The notes below the pieces were generated by a model. That model did not search any database, was not told where the DNA came from, and saw nothing but the letters and a program-made list of their open reading frames with translations. This document shows positions 1 through 7,559 of a stretch of DNA of 24,002 nucleotides, one piece after another. Both the position numbers and the translations under genes were made by a program. Origin of the DNA: Pseudomonadota bacterium (GTDB lineage: Bacteria > Pseudomonadota > Alphaproteobacteria > Rhizobiales > Rhizobiaceae); NCBI GenBank assembly GCA_023399635.1, contig JAEWOP010000191.1, forward strand, positions 1 through 24,002, given 5' to 3'. Every line of letters begins with the position of its first letter. The stretch's first letter is position 1.

Positions 1-3
1 ACC

Positions 4-636
4 ATGCAAGGCGAACTGATAAGGGCAAGCCAATCGCGGCCGCCCGAAGAACGGCTGAGGCCTGAACGGTCGAGGAGCGACTGCCCTGTCTTGCTCTCGC
101 AGAGACTTGTCCTGCGTGCACCCCACGAAGAAGACATCGACGCCCTTGCCCATCTCGCCAACAATGCGAACATCGCTACGATGGTGTCTCGCATGCCGCA
201 TCCCTACACGGCAAAAGACGCCGCCGAGTTCGTGCGACGCGCGAATACGGGCGAGATTGGCAAGTGCGTCTATGCCATTACGCGCGGTGACAACGGCCGT
301 TTCCTGGGCTGCTGCGGGCTGGAACCGCAGGAGGACGAGAAGATTGTCGAGATCGGCTACTGGCTGGGTGAGCCCTACTGGAACCAGGGCTATGCAACGG
401 AAGCCGCCCATGTCCTGATCGACATGGCGTTCCGGACCCGTGACATCGACTATATCGATGCCCGCTGCCGGGTCACGAACGTCGCATCGCGGCGCGTGAT
501 CCAGAAGTGCGGCTTCCAGTTCCAGGGATCCGGCATGTTCGGGTCTCTCGCCATGGGCGGGATGGTGCCTGTGGAGTGGTTCCGGTTGGACCGCAAGACC
601 TGGATGTCGTTGCGCAGCTGGGGAGAACTCAGATGA
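4..636 (+). CDS. GNAT family N-acetyltransferase (RimJ/RimL-like)
   Basis: This is a 210-residue GCN5-related N-acetyltransferase, predicted to transfer an acetyl group from acetyl-CoA to an amine; the substrate is unknown. The fold begins near residue 32 (RLVLRAPHEEDI). The acetyl-CoA loop is visible as YWNQGYATEA at residues 125-134, after the strand IVEIGYWLG, and N-R-x-V-I-type residues appear in NVASRRVIQKCGF at 159-171. This arrangement is typical of the RimJ/RimL subgroup. The first 30 residues are polar and may be a disordered tail. The ATG at position 4 has no visible upstream sequence, so the true start could lie before the window. Its TGA overlaps the next ATG by ATGA, so the two acetyltransferases are probably translationally coupled. 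The pair upstream of obgE is a layout I know from rhizobia, although its role is undefined. Confidence 0.85.
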   Translation: MQGELIRASQSRPPEERLRPERSRSDCPVLLSQRLVLRAPHEEDIDALAHLANNANIATMVSRMPHPYTAKDAAEFVRRANTGEIGKCVYAITRGDNGRFLGCCGLEPQEDEKIVEIGYWLGEPYWNQGYATEAAHVLIDMAFRTRDIDYIDARCRVTNVASRRVIQKCGFQFQGSGMFGSLAMGGMVPVEWFRLDRKTWMSLRSWGELR

Positions 637-1211
637 GTGCCGTTCCCCACCAACGTGGCTCCGCCGCAGCAAGCCTGCTCGGACCCTGCCCCGTCATCAC
701 CAGCGGAAGCCTTGTCTTGCGACCTCACCGACTGGGTGATGCCGATGCCGTTGCACAATCTCTGTCGGACTTTTCCGTCGCCTACATGCTGGCGCGTGTG
801 CCTCAACCTTATCATCGAGAAGATGCGCTCGATTGGCTGCACCTGAACCTGTCGGATTCGTCACCGAGCTGGGCGCTGGCGATCACCACTGGCGACGACG
901 TCCATATTGGCGTCGTGGGGCTGGAGCTGCTCGGCGGCGAGTGGCATCTCGGCTACTGGCTGGACAGGTTCTACTGGGGCAAGGGGATCATGACCGAAGC
1001 TGTCGGCGCGGCAGTCGACCGGTTCCTGCGGCGAATGCCGGATGTCGAGCTTCGCTCCGGTGTCTTTGCCGACAATCCGGCGTCGTTGCGTGTTCAGCAG
1101 AAGCTGGGCTTCACGATCACCGGCTGCGCGGACCTCTTCGCCCTTTCGCGCAATGCGATGGTCCCGCACGTGGAAACGCGGCTGCGGCCGGAGAATTTCC
1201 GACGTCCGTAG
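633..1211 (+). CDS. GNAT family N-acetyltransferase, second copy
   Basis: This 192-residue acetyltransferase is paralogous to the preceding gene. The two share the layout SLVLRPHRLGDAD (residues 26-38), a VPQPYHREDA segment (56-65) matching MPHPYTAKDA in the first protein, the acetyl-CoA loop YWGKGIMTEA (114-123) and a C-terminal NPASLRVQQKLGF (148-160). The ATG at 633 was chosen because it overlaps the upstream stop as ATGA and because the homologous region starts soon after it; a longer reading from 507 would run far into the first gene. A tandem duplication followed by divergence is the likely origin. The substrate is unknown. A strong hairpin follows the stop codon directly and probably ends the transcript. 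Confidence 0.88.
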   Translation: MSAVPHQRGSAAASLLGPCPVITSGSLVLRPHRLGDADAVAQSLSDFSVAYMLARVPQPYHREDALDWLHLNLSDSSPSWALAITTGDDVHIGVVGLELLGGEWHLGYWLDRFYWGKGIMTEAVGAAVDRFLRRMPDVELRSGVFADNPASLRVQQKLGFTITGCADLFALSRNAMVPHVETRLRPENFRRP

Positions 1212-1216
1212 AAATG

Positions 1217-1246
1217 AGGATGCCGGCAGAGACATGCCGGCATCCT
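1217..1246. terminator. Perfect hairpin between convergent genes (bidirectional terminator)
   Basis: A perfect 12-bp inverted repeat (AGGATGCCGGCA / TGCCGGCATCCT) encloses a 6-nt loop. It fills the 35-bp gap between the plus-strand acetyltransferase stop and the minus-strand phosphatase-family stop. The U-tract is weak on both strands (TTT on the minus strand, TTC on the plus strand), so termination efficiency is uncertain. The position between two convergent stops supports a shared terminator. Confidence 0.6.
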
Positions 1247-2110
1247 TCAAACGAGTTCAAGCCAGACGGGAAAGTGGTCGGAGCCCGTCGCTTGATTGTC
1301 GACCCATGCCGATCGCAGGCGCGCCACCAGTTGCGGATTAACAAAGCAGTGATCGAGATGCATCTTCTCAGTTCCGTCGCCGGGCGACTTGATCCAGGTA
1401 TAGCTGTCCGCCGTGATCAATCGCAGCCGAGCGCAGGCATCGACGATCTGGTTTGCGCGCAGCGAGCGATGATAATAGCTGTCGGTCCTGCCAGCCATCT
1501 CAAGATATTCGGGCGATTCCGGCGTCATGTTGAAGTCGCCCATCATCACGAAGTCCTCCGGCAGCGGCGGCCCGGCGAGGCCAAATTCCTCGGCTCCCGT
1601 CAGAGCACCGCCCTCGGCGACGTAGTTCAGCGCACGCGCCTTGAGGAAATGGATCTGCTCGAACCGTTCATCGGGGGAAACGTGGTCGAGGTGAACGGAG
1701 TAAATGCGCAAAGGCCCGCTCGGCGTGTCCACCACCGCCTCAACGGCACCGCGCTGAAGGTTAAGTTTGTCGAAGGTTCGGTTGCGTGGCAGAAGCAGGT
1801 GGCGGACAGCGAGGATCGGCCAGCGCGACAGGACCATGTTGCCGAACTGCAGACGCCGCTCCACAGGCCGCCCGTCCACGTCATCGACGCCCAGCAGCAC
1901 ATCGCAAGGTGCGGCGAAGCTCGAGAAGTAGCTGGGAAACAGCTCCTTCAGTGCCGCCACCATGTCGACCCCGTCGTTGCGGGAGAAACCGCGAGTGACT
2001 TCCTGGAGCGCGATGATGTCAGCCCCCGCGAGGCTGTCGGCGATGCGGTGCAGATCGTAGCGCCCGTCGAGGCCAACCCCATACTGGATATTATAGCTTG
2101 CCAATTTCAT
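1247..2110 (-). CDS. Endonuclease/exonuclease/phosphatase (EEP) family hydrolase
   Basis: This 287-residue metal-dependent phosphoesterase belongs to the DNase I-like EEP superfamily. The catalytic framework is complete: N7 in SYNIQYG, E37 in ALQEV, H140 in SVHLDH, D192 and N194 in GDFN, D253 in HLDH, and the terminal SDHFP with D278 and H279. The whole protein is one EEP domain with no signal peptide or membrane segment, so it is probably cytoplasmic. The family includes nucleases, inositol-phosphate and sphingolipid phosphodiesterases; the sequence does not reveal which substrate applies. It is transcribed divergently from obgE across a 96-bp gap and ends at the hairpin shared with the acetyltransferase genes. 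The ATG start fits, since the fold begins at residue 2. Confidence 0.88.
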   Translation of the reverse strand: MKLASYNIQYGVGLDGRYDLHRIADSLAGADIIALQEVTRGFSRNDGVDMVAALKELFPSYFSSFAAPCDVLLGVDDVDGRPVERRLQFGNMVLSRWPILAVRHLLLPRNRTFDKLNLQRGAVEAVVDTPSGPLRIYSVHLDHVSPDERFEQIHFLKARALNYVAEGGALTGAEEFGLAGPPLPEDFVMMGDFNMTPESPEYLEMAGRTDSYYHRSLRANQIVDACARLRLITADSYTWIKSPGDGTEKMHLDHCFVNPQLVARLRSAWVDNQATGSDHFPVWLELV

Positions 2111-2118
2111 GATACTCT

Positions 2119-2145
2119 TTGACCTCCGCCTGCACGGCCTATATC
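2119..2145 (+). promoter_or_regulatory. Possible sigma70-type promoter of the obgE operon
   Basis: The 96-bp divergent gap contains TTGACC (2119-2124) and TATATC (2140-2145) upstream of obgE. The spacing of 15 nt is shorter than the usual 17, so this is only a candidate. No other better match was seen in the gap. Confidence 0.3.
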
Positions 2146-2206
2146 CAACCGGGACAACGTCTTACGACAATGGCGTTGCCGCTAACACAAGACTGATGGC
2201 AGTAAG

Positions 2207-3271
2207 ATGAAGTTTCTCGACGAAGCGAAAGTATACATACGCTCCGGCGATGGCGGCGCAGGTGCTGTCTCGTTCCGGCGAGAGAAGTTTATCGAATTCG
2301 GCGGTCCTGATGGTGGCGACGGCGGGCGCGGTGGCGACGTATGGGTCGAGGCGGTCAACGGTCTGAACACGCTGATCGATTTCCGCTATCAGCAGCATTT
2401 CAAGGCGCAGATCGGCACCCACGGCATGGGCCGCAACCGGACCGGCGCGAACGGCGACCACGTAACGCTGAAGGTACCGGTCGGCACGCAGATTTTCGAG
2501 GAAGACAACGAGACGCTGATCGTCGATCTGGTAAAGGAAGGTCAACGCTTCCGACTGGCCAAGGGCGGCAACGGCGGCTTCGGCAACACGCATTTCAAGT
2601 CATCCACCAATCAGGCCCCAAATTGGGCAAATCCAGGCCTTGAAGGCGAGGAGAAGACAATCTGGCTGCGGCTGAAGCTGATCGCCGATGCAGGGCTGGT
2701 CGGACTTCCTAATGCCGGGAAATCAACATTCCTGGCAACCGTTACGCGCGCCCGGCCAAAGATCGCCAACTACCCCTTCACGACGCTCCACCCCAACCTG
2801 GGCGTCGCGACCATCGACGGACGCGAATTCGTGCTCGCTGATATTCCGGGTTTGATCGAGGGTGCCCACGAAGGCGTGGGAATCGGCGACCGCTTTCTCG
2901 GCCATGTCGAGCGGACCAGGGTTCTCCTCCACCTGGTTTCGGGTGTCGAGGAGAACGTGGGCAAGGCCTACAAGACGGTCAAGACCGAGCTGGAAGCCTA
3001 TGGCGGCGGGCTGATCGACAAGCCGGAGATCGTCGCCTTGTCCCAGATCGACGTGCTGGACGACGAGGAATTGAAGAAGAAGGCCAAGGAGTTGAAGAAG
3101 GCTTGCGGCCACACGCCCTTCCTCATCTCGGCAGCGACCGGCAAGGGCATGACCGAAGTCTTGCGCGCACTGCGCGACGTCATTGTGGAGGCAGGTGGTG
3201 GTGAGACTGCGCTGCCGGATCGCAGCGCGCGGTTTACCCAGGATGAAACGCACGAGGAAGATGCCGGATGA
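2207..3271 (+). CDS. obgE: Obg family GTPase (ObgE/CgtA)
   Basis: This essential ribosome-associated GTPase acts in 50S subunit assembly and stress signalling. The 354-residue protein has the glycine-rich Obg fold at residues 1-158 (GDGGAGAVSFRREK, GGPDGGDGGRGGDV, KGGNGGFGN). The G domain follows with the P-loop GLPNAGKST (166-174), switch region FTTLHPNLG (191-199), DIPG (212-215) and the SAAT G5 loop (308-311). The G4 motif is SQID (279-282) where canonical GTPases have NKxD, which might relax guanine specificity; I believe this also occurs in other rhizobial Obg proteins. The tail is short and acidic (DETHEEDAG). The ATG start gives the conserved MKFLDEAKVYI terminus. Its stop overlaps the proB start as ATGA, placing it first in an obgE-proB-proA-nadD operon. 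Confidence 0.97.
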   Translation: MKFLDEAKVYIRSGDGGAGAVSFRREKFIEFGGPDGGDGGRGGDVWVEAVNGLNTLIDFRYQQHFKAQIGTHGMGRNRTGANGDHVTLKVPVGTQIFEEDNETLIVDLVKEGQRFRLAKGGNGGFGNTHFKSSTNQAPNWANPGLEGEEKTIWLRLKLIADAGLVGLPNAGKSTFLATVTRARPKIANYPFTTLHPNLGVATIDGREFVLADIPGLIEGAHEGVGIGDRFLGHVERTRVLLHLVSGVEENVGKAYKTVKTELEAYGGGLIDKPEIVALSQIDVLDDEELKKKAKELKKACGHTPFLISAATGKGMTEVLRALRDVIVEAGGGETALPDRSARFTQDETHEEDAG

Positions 3272-4449
3272 GCGCCTCGCGCAGATCGCTTGCCAGCTAT
3301 CGCCGCATCGTCATCAAGATCGGCTCGGCTTTGCTTGTGGACCGCGGCAGCGGCCTGAGGTCACGATGGCTTGACGCCATCTGCGCTGACATCGCTGCTT
3401 TGAAAGCCAAAGGCGCCGAGGTCCTTGTGGTTTCGTCGGGCGCCATCGCGCTAGGTCGCACCGTGCTGGACCTTCCATCTGGCGCGCTCAAGCTCGAAGA
3501 GAGCCAGGCTGCCGCAGCCGTGGGCCAGATTGCACTCGCCCGCGCCTGGTCGGAAAGCCTGTCCCGGGACAGCATTGTCGCAGGGCAGATCCTGCTGACA
3601 TTGGGCGACACGGAAGTGCGCCGCCGCTATCTCAACGCCCGAGCCACGATCAACCAGCTTCTGAAGATCGGCGCGGTCCCAATCATCAACGAGAATGACA
3701 CAGTGGCCACCTCGGAAATCCGCTATGGCGATAACGATCGTTTGGCGGCGCGCGTCGCCACTATGACCGGTGCGGACCTTCTCGTTGTTCTGTCCGACAT
3801 TGACGGCTTGTATACTGCCCCCCCACACCTGGACCCTGACGCACGCTTCTTGGACACGATCCCGGCAATCACGCCAGAGATCGAGGCAATGGCCGGCGGC
3901 GCTGCGTCAGAGCTTTCGCGTGGCGGAATGCGGACGAAGATCGACGCCGGCAAGATCGCGACCGGCGCCGGCTGCGCGATGATCATAGCTTCCGGCAAAA
4001 CCGAGCATCCTTTGAGTGCAATCGAAAAGGGTGCGCGTTTCTCCTGGTTCTCGCCCTCTGCCACACCCGTCACCGCCCGCAAGACCTGGATCGCGGGTCA
4101 GCTACAGCCGGCAGGAGAACTTGTCGTCGATGCTGGGGCCGAACGAGCGCTGACCGAAGGCAAGAGCTTGCTTCCCGCCGGCGTTGTATCTGTAACCGGG
4201 AGCTTCCACCGCGGGGACACCGTCGCCATCATCAATGCCGATGGACATGAGATCGCCCGCGGGCTCGCCGGATATGACGCTGACGAGGCACGCCGTATCA
4301 CCGGGCGCAAATCGGCAGACATCGAGGCGATCCTCGGCTATGCAGGGCGAGCCGCTATGGTTCATCGTGACGACCTCGTTGTGACAAGGCCCTCTGGACG
4401 GCAGGAGGAAGACCAGCACAGCTCCACGGAGGAGGCCGCTCATGCTTGA
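3268..4449 (+). CDS. proB: Glutamate 5-kinase
   Basis: ProB phosphorylates L-glutamate to gamma-glutamyl phosphate with ATP, the first and usually feedback-controlled step of proline synthesis. The 393-residue protein has an amino-acid kinase domain with IVIKIGSALLV (14-24), SSGAIALG (56-63), the glutamate-binding INENDTV (140-146), YGDND (153-157) and GGMRTKIDAGKIA (219-231). A PUA domain occupies about 283-363, with GELVVDAGAERAL and ITGRKSADIEAILGY. Length and two-domain layout are normal for long-form ProB. The ATG overlaps the obgE stop by four bases. The 3' end overlaps proA by eight bases, which implies coupled synthesis with its channelling partner ProA. A short polar C-terminal tail after residue 375 is not part of either domain. 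Confidence 0.97.
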   Translation: MSASRRSLASYRRIVIKIGSALLVDRGSGLRSRWLDAICADIAALKAKGAEVLVVSSGAIALGRTVLDLPSGALKLEESQAAAAVGQIALARAWSESLSRDSIVAGQILLTLGDTEVRRRYLNARATINQLLKIGAVPIINENDTVATSEIRYGDNDRLAARVATMTGADLLVVLSDIDGLYTAPPHLDPDARFLDTIPAITPEIEAMAGGAASELSRGGMRTKIDAGKIATGAGCAMIIASGKTEHPLSAIEKGARFSWFSPSATPVTARKTWIAGQLQPAGELVVDAGAERALTEGKSLLPAGVVSVTGSFHRGDTVAIINADGHEIARGLAGYDADEARRITGRKSADIEAILGYAGRAAMVHRDDLVVTRPSGRQEEDQHSSTEEAAHA

Positions 4450-5728
4450 TCTGGTAGCCCATGCGGCAGAGGACGTTTCCATACTGATGGACCGGATTGG
4501 TCGGCAGGCGAAGGCCGCTGCACGAATCCTCTCAACAGCCTCCGCCCAGAAGAAAAATGACGCGCTGAACGCGATGGCGGAGAGTCTTCTCGCCTCCAAG
4601 GATGAGATCCTTGCCGCCAATGCAAAGGACCTGAGGCAGGTCGAGGGCAAGGGACTTCAGGCTTCCTTCATCGACCGGCTGACCCTGACAGACGCATCTA
4701 TCGAAGGCATGGCGAAGGGTCTTCGCGAGATTGCCGCACTGAAAGATCCGGTTGGTGACGTGATCGCTGCGTGGGACCGGCCCAATGGATTGAAGATCGA
4801 GCGTGTTCGCACGCCGCTCGGCGTAATTGGCGTTATCTACGAAAGCCGGCCCAATGTCACGGCCGATGCGGGGGCTCTTTGCCTGAAGGCCGGCAATGCC
4901 GTGATCCTTCGCGGCGGCTCGGACTCACTGCATTCCTCACGAGCCATTCACCGGTGCCTTGTGGCAGGGCTGCAGGCCGCTGGCCTGCCCGAGCATGCAG
5001 TCCAGATCGTACCAACATCCGATCGCGCTGCGGTGGGTGCAATGCTGAGCGGTCTTGATGGCGCGATCGACGTGATCGTGCCTCGCGGCGGCAAGAGCCT
5101 TGTTGCTCGGGTCCAGAGCGAAGCGCGGGTTCCCGTTTTCGCGCATCTGGAGGGCCTCTGCCATATCTATGTCGATGCATCCGCAGATCTTGAGATGGCG
5201 AAGCGGATCGTCGTCAACGCCAAGATGCGCCGCACGGGCATCTGCGGAGCAGCCGAAACGTTGCTTATCGATAGCGCTGCGATTGGCAGCCATCTGACGC
5301 CAATCCTGGAGGCCCTCACCGAGGCAGGCTGCGAAATTCGCGCATCAGCGGCCGTCCTCAAGGTCATACCTGGTCTGAAGCCTGCAACGGAAGAGGACTG
5401 GCGTACGGAGTATCTGGACGCAATCATCTCCGTTGCGATTGTAGATGGTCTTTCAGGCGCGATCACGCACATCAACACCTATTCCTCCAACCATACAGAA
5501 GCTGTGATTGCGGAAGACCCTGCGGTTGTGGAGCGCTTCTTCAACGAGATCGACTCTGCGATCCTGCTGCACAACGCATCGACGCAGTTTGCCGATGGTG
5601 GCGAGTTCGGAATGGGTGGAGAGATCGGAATAGCGACAGGCAAAATGCACGCGCGCGGCCCGGTTGGTGTGGAGCAACTGACCTCGTTCAAATACCGCGT
5701 GCACGGCACCGGCCAGATCAGGCCGTAG
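4442..5728 (+). CDS. proA: Gamma-glutamyl phosphate reductase
   Basis: ProA reduces gamma-glutamyl phosphate with NADPH to glutamate-5-semialdehyde, the second step of proline synthesis. The 428-residue aldehyde-dehydrogenase-fold protein shows VIYESRPNVT (131-140), the LRGGSDS segment (156-162), VPRGGKSLV (213-221) and the catalytic cysteine C268 in RTGICGAAETLL. The C-terminal EFGMGGEIGIATGKMHARGP segment is the usual ProA signature. A strong Shine-Dalgarno sequence (GGAGGAGG, 4428-4435) inside proB precedes the ATG and supports this start. The eight-base overlap with proB indicates coupling. NadD begins six bases after the stop. Confidence 0.97.
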   Translation: MLDLVAHAAEDVSILMDRIGRQAKAAARILSTASAQKKNDALNAMAESLLASKDEILAANAKDLRQVEGKGLQASFIDRLTLTDASIEGMAKGLREIAALKDPVGDVIAAWDRPNGLKIERVRTPLGVIGVIYESRPNVTADAGALCLKAGNAVILRGGSDSLHSSRAIHRCLVAGLQAAGLPEHAVQIVPTSDRAAVGAMLSGLDGAIDVIVPRGGKSLVARVQSEARVPVFAHLEGLCHIYVDASADLEMAKRIVVNAKMRRTGICGAAETLLIDSAAIGSHLTPILEALTEAGCEIRASAAVLKVIPGLKPATEEDWRTEYLDAIISVAIVDGLSGAITHINTYSSNHTEAVIAEDPAVVERFFNEIDSAILLHNASTQFADGGEFGMGGEIGIATGKMHARGPVGVEQLTSFKYRVHGTGQIRP

Positions 5729-5734
5729 TCGCTC

Positions 5735-6388
5735 GTGTCGGAGCCGGCTCCCGATGGCAAATATCTCAGGATGCCCCATACAGAGCGCGGCATGGTGGTT
5801 GGCCTCTTCGGTGGCTCGTTCAATCCACCGCACGAAGGCCACCTGCTTGTAGCGGAGATCGCGCTGAGACGCCTTGGCCTCCACCAGCTGTGGTGGATGG
5901 TAACGCCCGGAAACCCGTTGAAGAACCAGACAGAGCTCGCGCCGCTCACCAGCCGGATCGACATGTGCGAGAAGCTTGCACGCGATCCGAAAATGAAAGT
6001 CACAGCGTTCGAACAGGCGCTGGGAAGCCCTTACACGGCGCATACTCTGACCCATGTCAGAAGAAGCAAACCGGGCGTCAACTTCATCTGGATCATGGGA
6101 GCGGACGGGCTGCGGAACTTTCATCGATGGCAGGAATGGCGCTCCATCGTGTGCACCTTCCCTATCGCTGTGATTGATCGTCCCGGTTCCACGCTTTCCT
6201 TTCTCTCCTCCAAACTGACACGCACCTTCGACCATGCGCGCCTTGATGAAGACGACGCCGGCATCCTGTGGCGCAAACGCGCACCCGCCTGGACATTTAT
6301 CCATGGCCCGCGATCGACTCTGAGCTCAACAAAGCTACGAAGGTCGGGCTCAATTGGCTCCGAGCCTGGATCGCCTACTGCATCTTGA
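5735..6388 (+). CDS. nadD: Nicotinate-nucleotide adenylyltransferase
   Basis: NadD adenylates nicotinic acid mononucleotide with ATP to give deamido-NAD, the step before NAD synthetase. The 217-residue protein has the nucleotidyltransferase signature GGSFNPPHEGH (26-36), WMVTPGNPLK (54-63), IWIMGADGLRNFHRW (118-132) and the C-terminal LSSTKLR (196-202), equivalent to the family SSTxLR motif. The GTG at 5735 sits six bases after proA. In-frame ATGs at 5771 and 5792 would shorten it to about 205 or 198 residues, and the start is therefore not settled. The tail after residue 202 (RSGSIGSEPGSPTAS) is not conserved family sequence. It is the last gene of the obgE operon and supplies the substrate used by an NAD synthetase such as the one encoded at 17804-19849. 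Confidence 0.94.
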   Translation: MSEPAPDGKYLRMPHTERGMVVGLFGGSFNPPHEGHLLVAEIALRRLGLHQLWWMVTPGNPLKNQTELAPLTSRIDMCEKLARDPKMKVTAFEQALGSPYTAHTLTHVRRSKPGVNFIWIMGADGLRNFHRWQEWRSIVCTFPIAVIDRPGSTLSFLSSKLTRTFDHARLDEDDAGILWRKRAPAWTFIHGPRSTLSSTKLRRSGSIGSEPGSPTAS

Positions 6389-6471
6389 AACCTTAACCCA
6401 TCAATGCCACCTTTCATTAGCGGCCGGATGAATTCGGATTCGCGGACAGTGCTGTAGCTGTTACCTGGAAG

Positions 6472-6486
6472 AAAGGACGAACCCTG
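6472..6486 (+). promoter_or_regulatory. Ribosome binding site with possible non-ATG (CTG) start for rsfS
   Basis: AAAGGA at 6472-6477 lies six bases before CTG at 6484, in frame with rsfS. Reading from this CTG adds nine residues beginning TTVHAKGK after the initiator. From memory, rhizobial RsfS proteins start with a very similar TTVHAKG segment, so initiation here is plausible. The competing ATG at 6511 has AAAGGG at 6501-6506 only four bases upstream. Confidence 0.4.
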
Positions 6487-6510
6487 ACAACAGTACACGC
6501 CAAAGGGAAG

Positions 6511-6897
6511 ATGCCTGTCATCCTCCCGAAGAGCATGGAACGTGGCGCCGATGCCGCTGCCCGCGCTCTCGAACTGGTCCTCGCAAGCCTTGAGGACTCC
6601 AAAGCAGAAGACATCATCACCCTCGACATTGCTGGGAAATCAGCGTTGGGAGACTACATGGTCGTAGTGTCCGGGCGATCGAACCGGCATGTGAACGCGA
6701 TCTCCGAGCATCTGATTTCAGATCTGAAAGACGAAGGTCTTGGGACAGCTCGCGTCGAGGGACTTGAAGCGGGTGATTGGGTGCTCATCGATACAGGTGA
6801 CATCATCATTCATGTGTTCCGACCTGAAGTGCGGGAGTTCTACAACATCGAAAAGATGTGGGCAGCTCCAGACCTTGAGGAAGAGACGCGACATTAA
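6511..6897 (+). CDS. rsfS: Ribosome silencing factor RsfS (RsfA/Iojap family)
   Basis: RsfS binds ribosomal protein uL14 on the 50S subunit and blocks joining with 30S when nutrients are short. The 128-residue reading shows the Iojap domain from about residue 14 to the end, with KAEDIITLDI (31-40), GDYMVVVSGRSNRHV (47-61), GLEAGDWVLIDTGDIIIHVF (84-103) and REFYNIEKMW (108-117). The ATG at 6511 is a conservative choice; an in-frame CTG at 6484 with a better Shine-Dalgarno sequence may be the real start and would add nine residues. The gene follows nadD after a 122-bp spacer and precedes rlmH, the usual order in alphaproteobacteria. A 7-bp hairpin lies just after the stop but has no U-tract. 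Confidence 0.93.
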   Translation: MPVILPKSMERGADAAARALELVLASLEDSKAEDIITLDIAGKSALGDYMVVVSGRSNRHVNAISEHLISDLKDEGLGTARVEGLEAGDWVLIDTGDIIIHVFRPEVREFYNIEKMWAAPDLEEETRH

Positions 6898-6995
6898 GCT
6901 ACCGCGACGGACTGCTCGTCGCTTCTGAAGCAGGTGAAGCGGCTTCGCCTAGTGGGGGCCGAACGCTTGGATTGTGAATAGAACGACGAGACGTC

Positions 6996-7478
6996 ATGCG
7001 CATCACCCTCTTTGCCGTTGGACGGCTCAAAGCCGGTCCGGAGAAGGAACTTGCGTCCCGTTATCTCGACCGCTTTGCCAAAGCAGGGCCAGCCATTGGA
7101 CTGGAATTCGCCCGCCTGACGGAAGTTCCGGAAAGCAAGGCCTCCAACGCGGAAACGCGCAAGCGGGAAGAAGCGGCAGCTCTCGAGAAGGCCTTGCCGG
7201 AGGGCGCGCTCCTCGTGCTTCTGGATGAGCGGGGCAAGGCACTGAACAGCGCGGACTTCGCAGACGCGATTGGCCGCTTCCGCGACGGCGGCAAGCGCGA
7301 CCTGATGATTGCCATCGGTGGCGCAGACGGACTTGATCCGGCACTGCACTCAAAAGCCGCCGCCATCCTCAATCTCGGCAGCATGACCTGGCCGCATCAA
7401 CTGGTCAGGATCCTGATAGCCGAACAGCTGTACCGCTGTGTAACGATCCTGTCGGGCCATCCTTACCACCGGGTCTGA
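6996..7478 (+). CDS. rlmH: 23S rRNA (pseudouridine1915-N3)-methyltransferase RlmH
   Basis: RlmH is a small SPOUT-class methyltransferase that uses S-adenosylmethionine to methylate pseudouridine 1915 in helix 69 of 23S rRNA on assembled ribosomes. The 160-residue protein has the usual size. The knotted SAM site is visible as LLVLLDERGKALNS (72-85), IAIGGADG (105-112) and LGSMTWPHQLVR (127-138), followed by EQLYR (143-147) and the conserved terminal HPYHR (155-159). The ATG gives the standard MRITLFAVGRLK start. It follows rsfS by 98 bp, so the two ribosome-acting genes may share a transcript. Confidence 0.96.
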   Translation: MRITLFAVGRLKAGPEKELASRYLDRFAKAGPAIGLEFARLTEVPESKASNAETRKREEAAALEKALPEGALLVLLDERGKALNSADFADAIGRFRDGGKRDLMIAIGGADGLDPALHSKAAAILNLGSMTWPHQLVRILIAEQLYRCVTILSGHPYHRV

Positions 7479-7501
7479 CAACCGGCTGGACACGCGGTTG
7501 T
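7478..7501 (+). terminator. Weak hairpin after rlmH
   Basis: ACAACCG (7478-7484) and CGGTTGT (7495-7501) form a 7-bp stem with a 10-nt loop immediately after the rlmH stop. There is no U-tract behind it, so it may be an attenuating or 3'-stabilising hairpin and not a true terminator. Confidence 0.3.
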
Positions 7502-7559
7502 TGGTGGTCATCCGCCGCAAATCAGCTTACCCTTTTGATGCACGGTAACCGGGGCACTC

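Noticed and set aside
833..2122. Long plus-strand ORF of 429 codons opposite the EEP-family gene
   Set aside because: It overlaps the second acetyltransferase and runs antisense to a gene with complete catalytic motifs; its translation is arginine-rich with no recognisable domain.
6927..6950. 7-bp hairpin between rsfS and rlmH as a terminator
   Set aside because: GGTGAAG/CTTCGCC contains a wobble pair, has a 3-nt loop and no T-run, so it does not support a terminator call.
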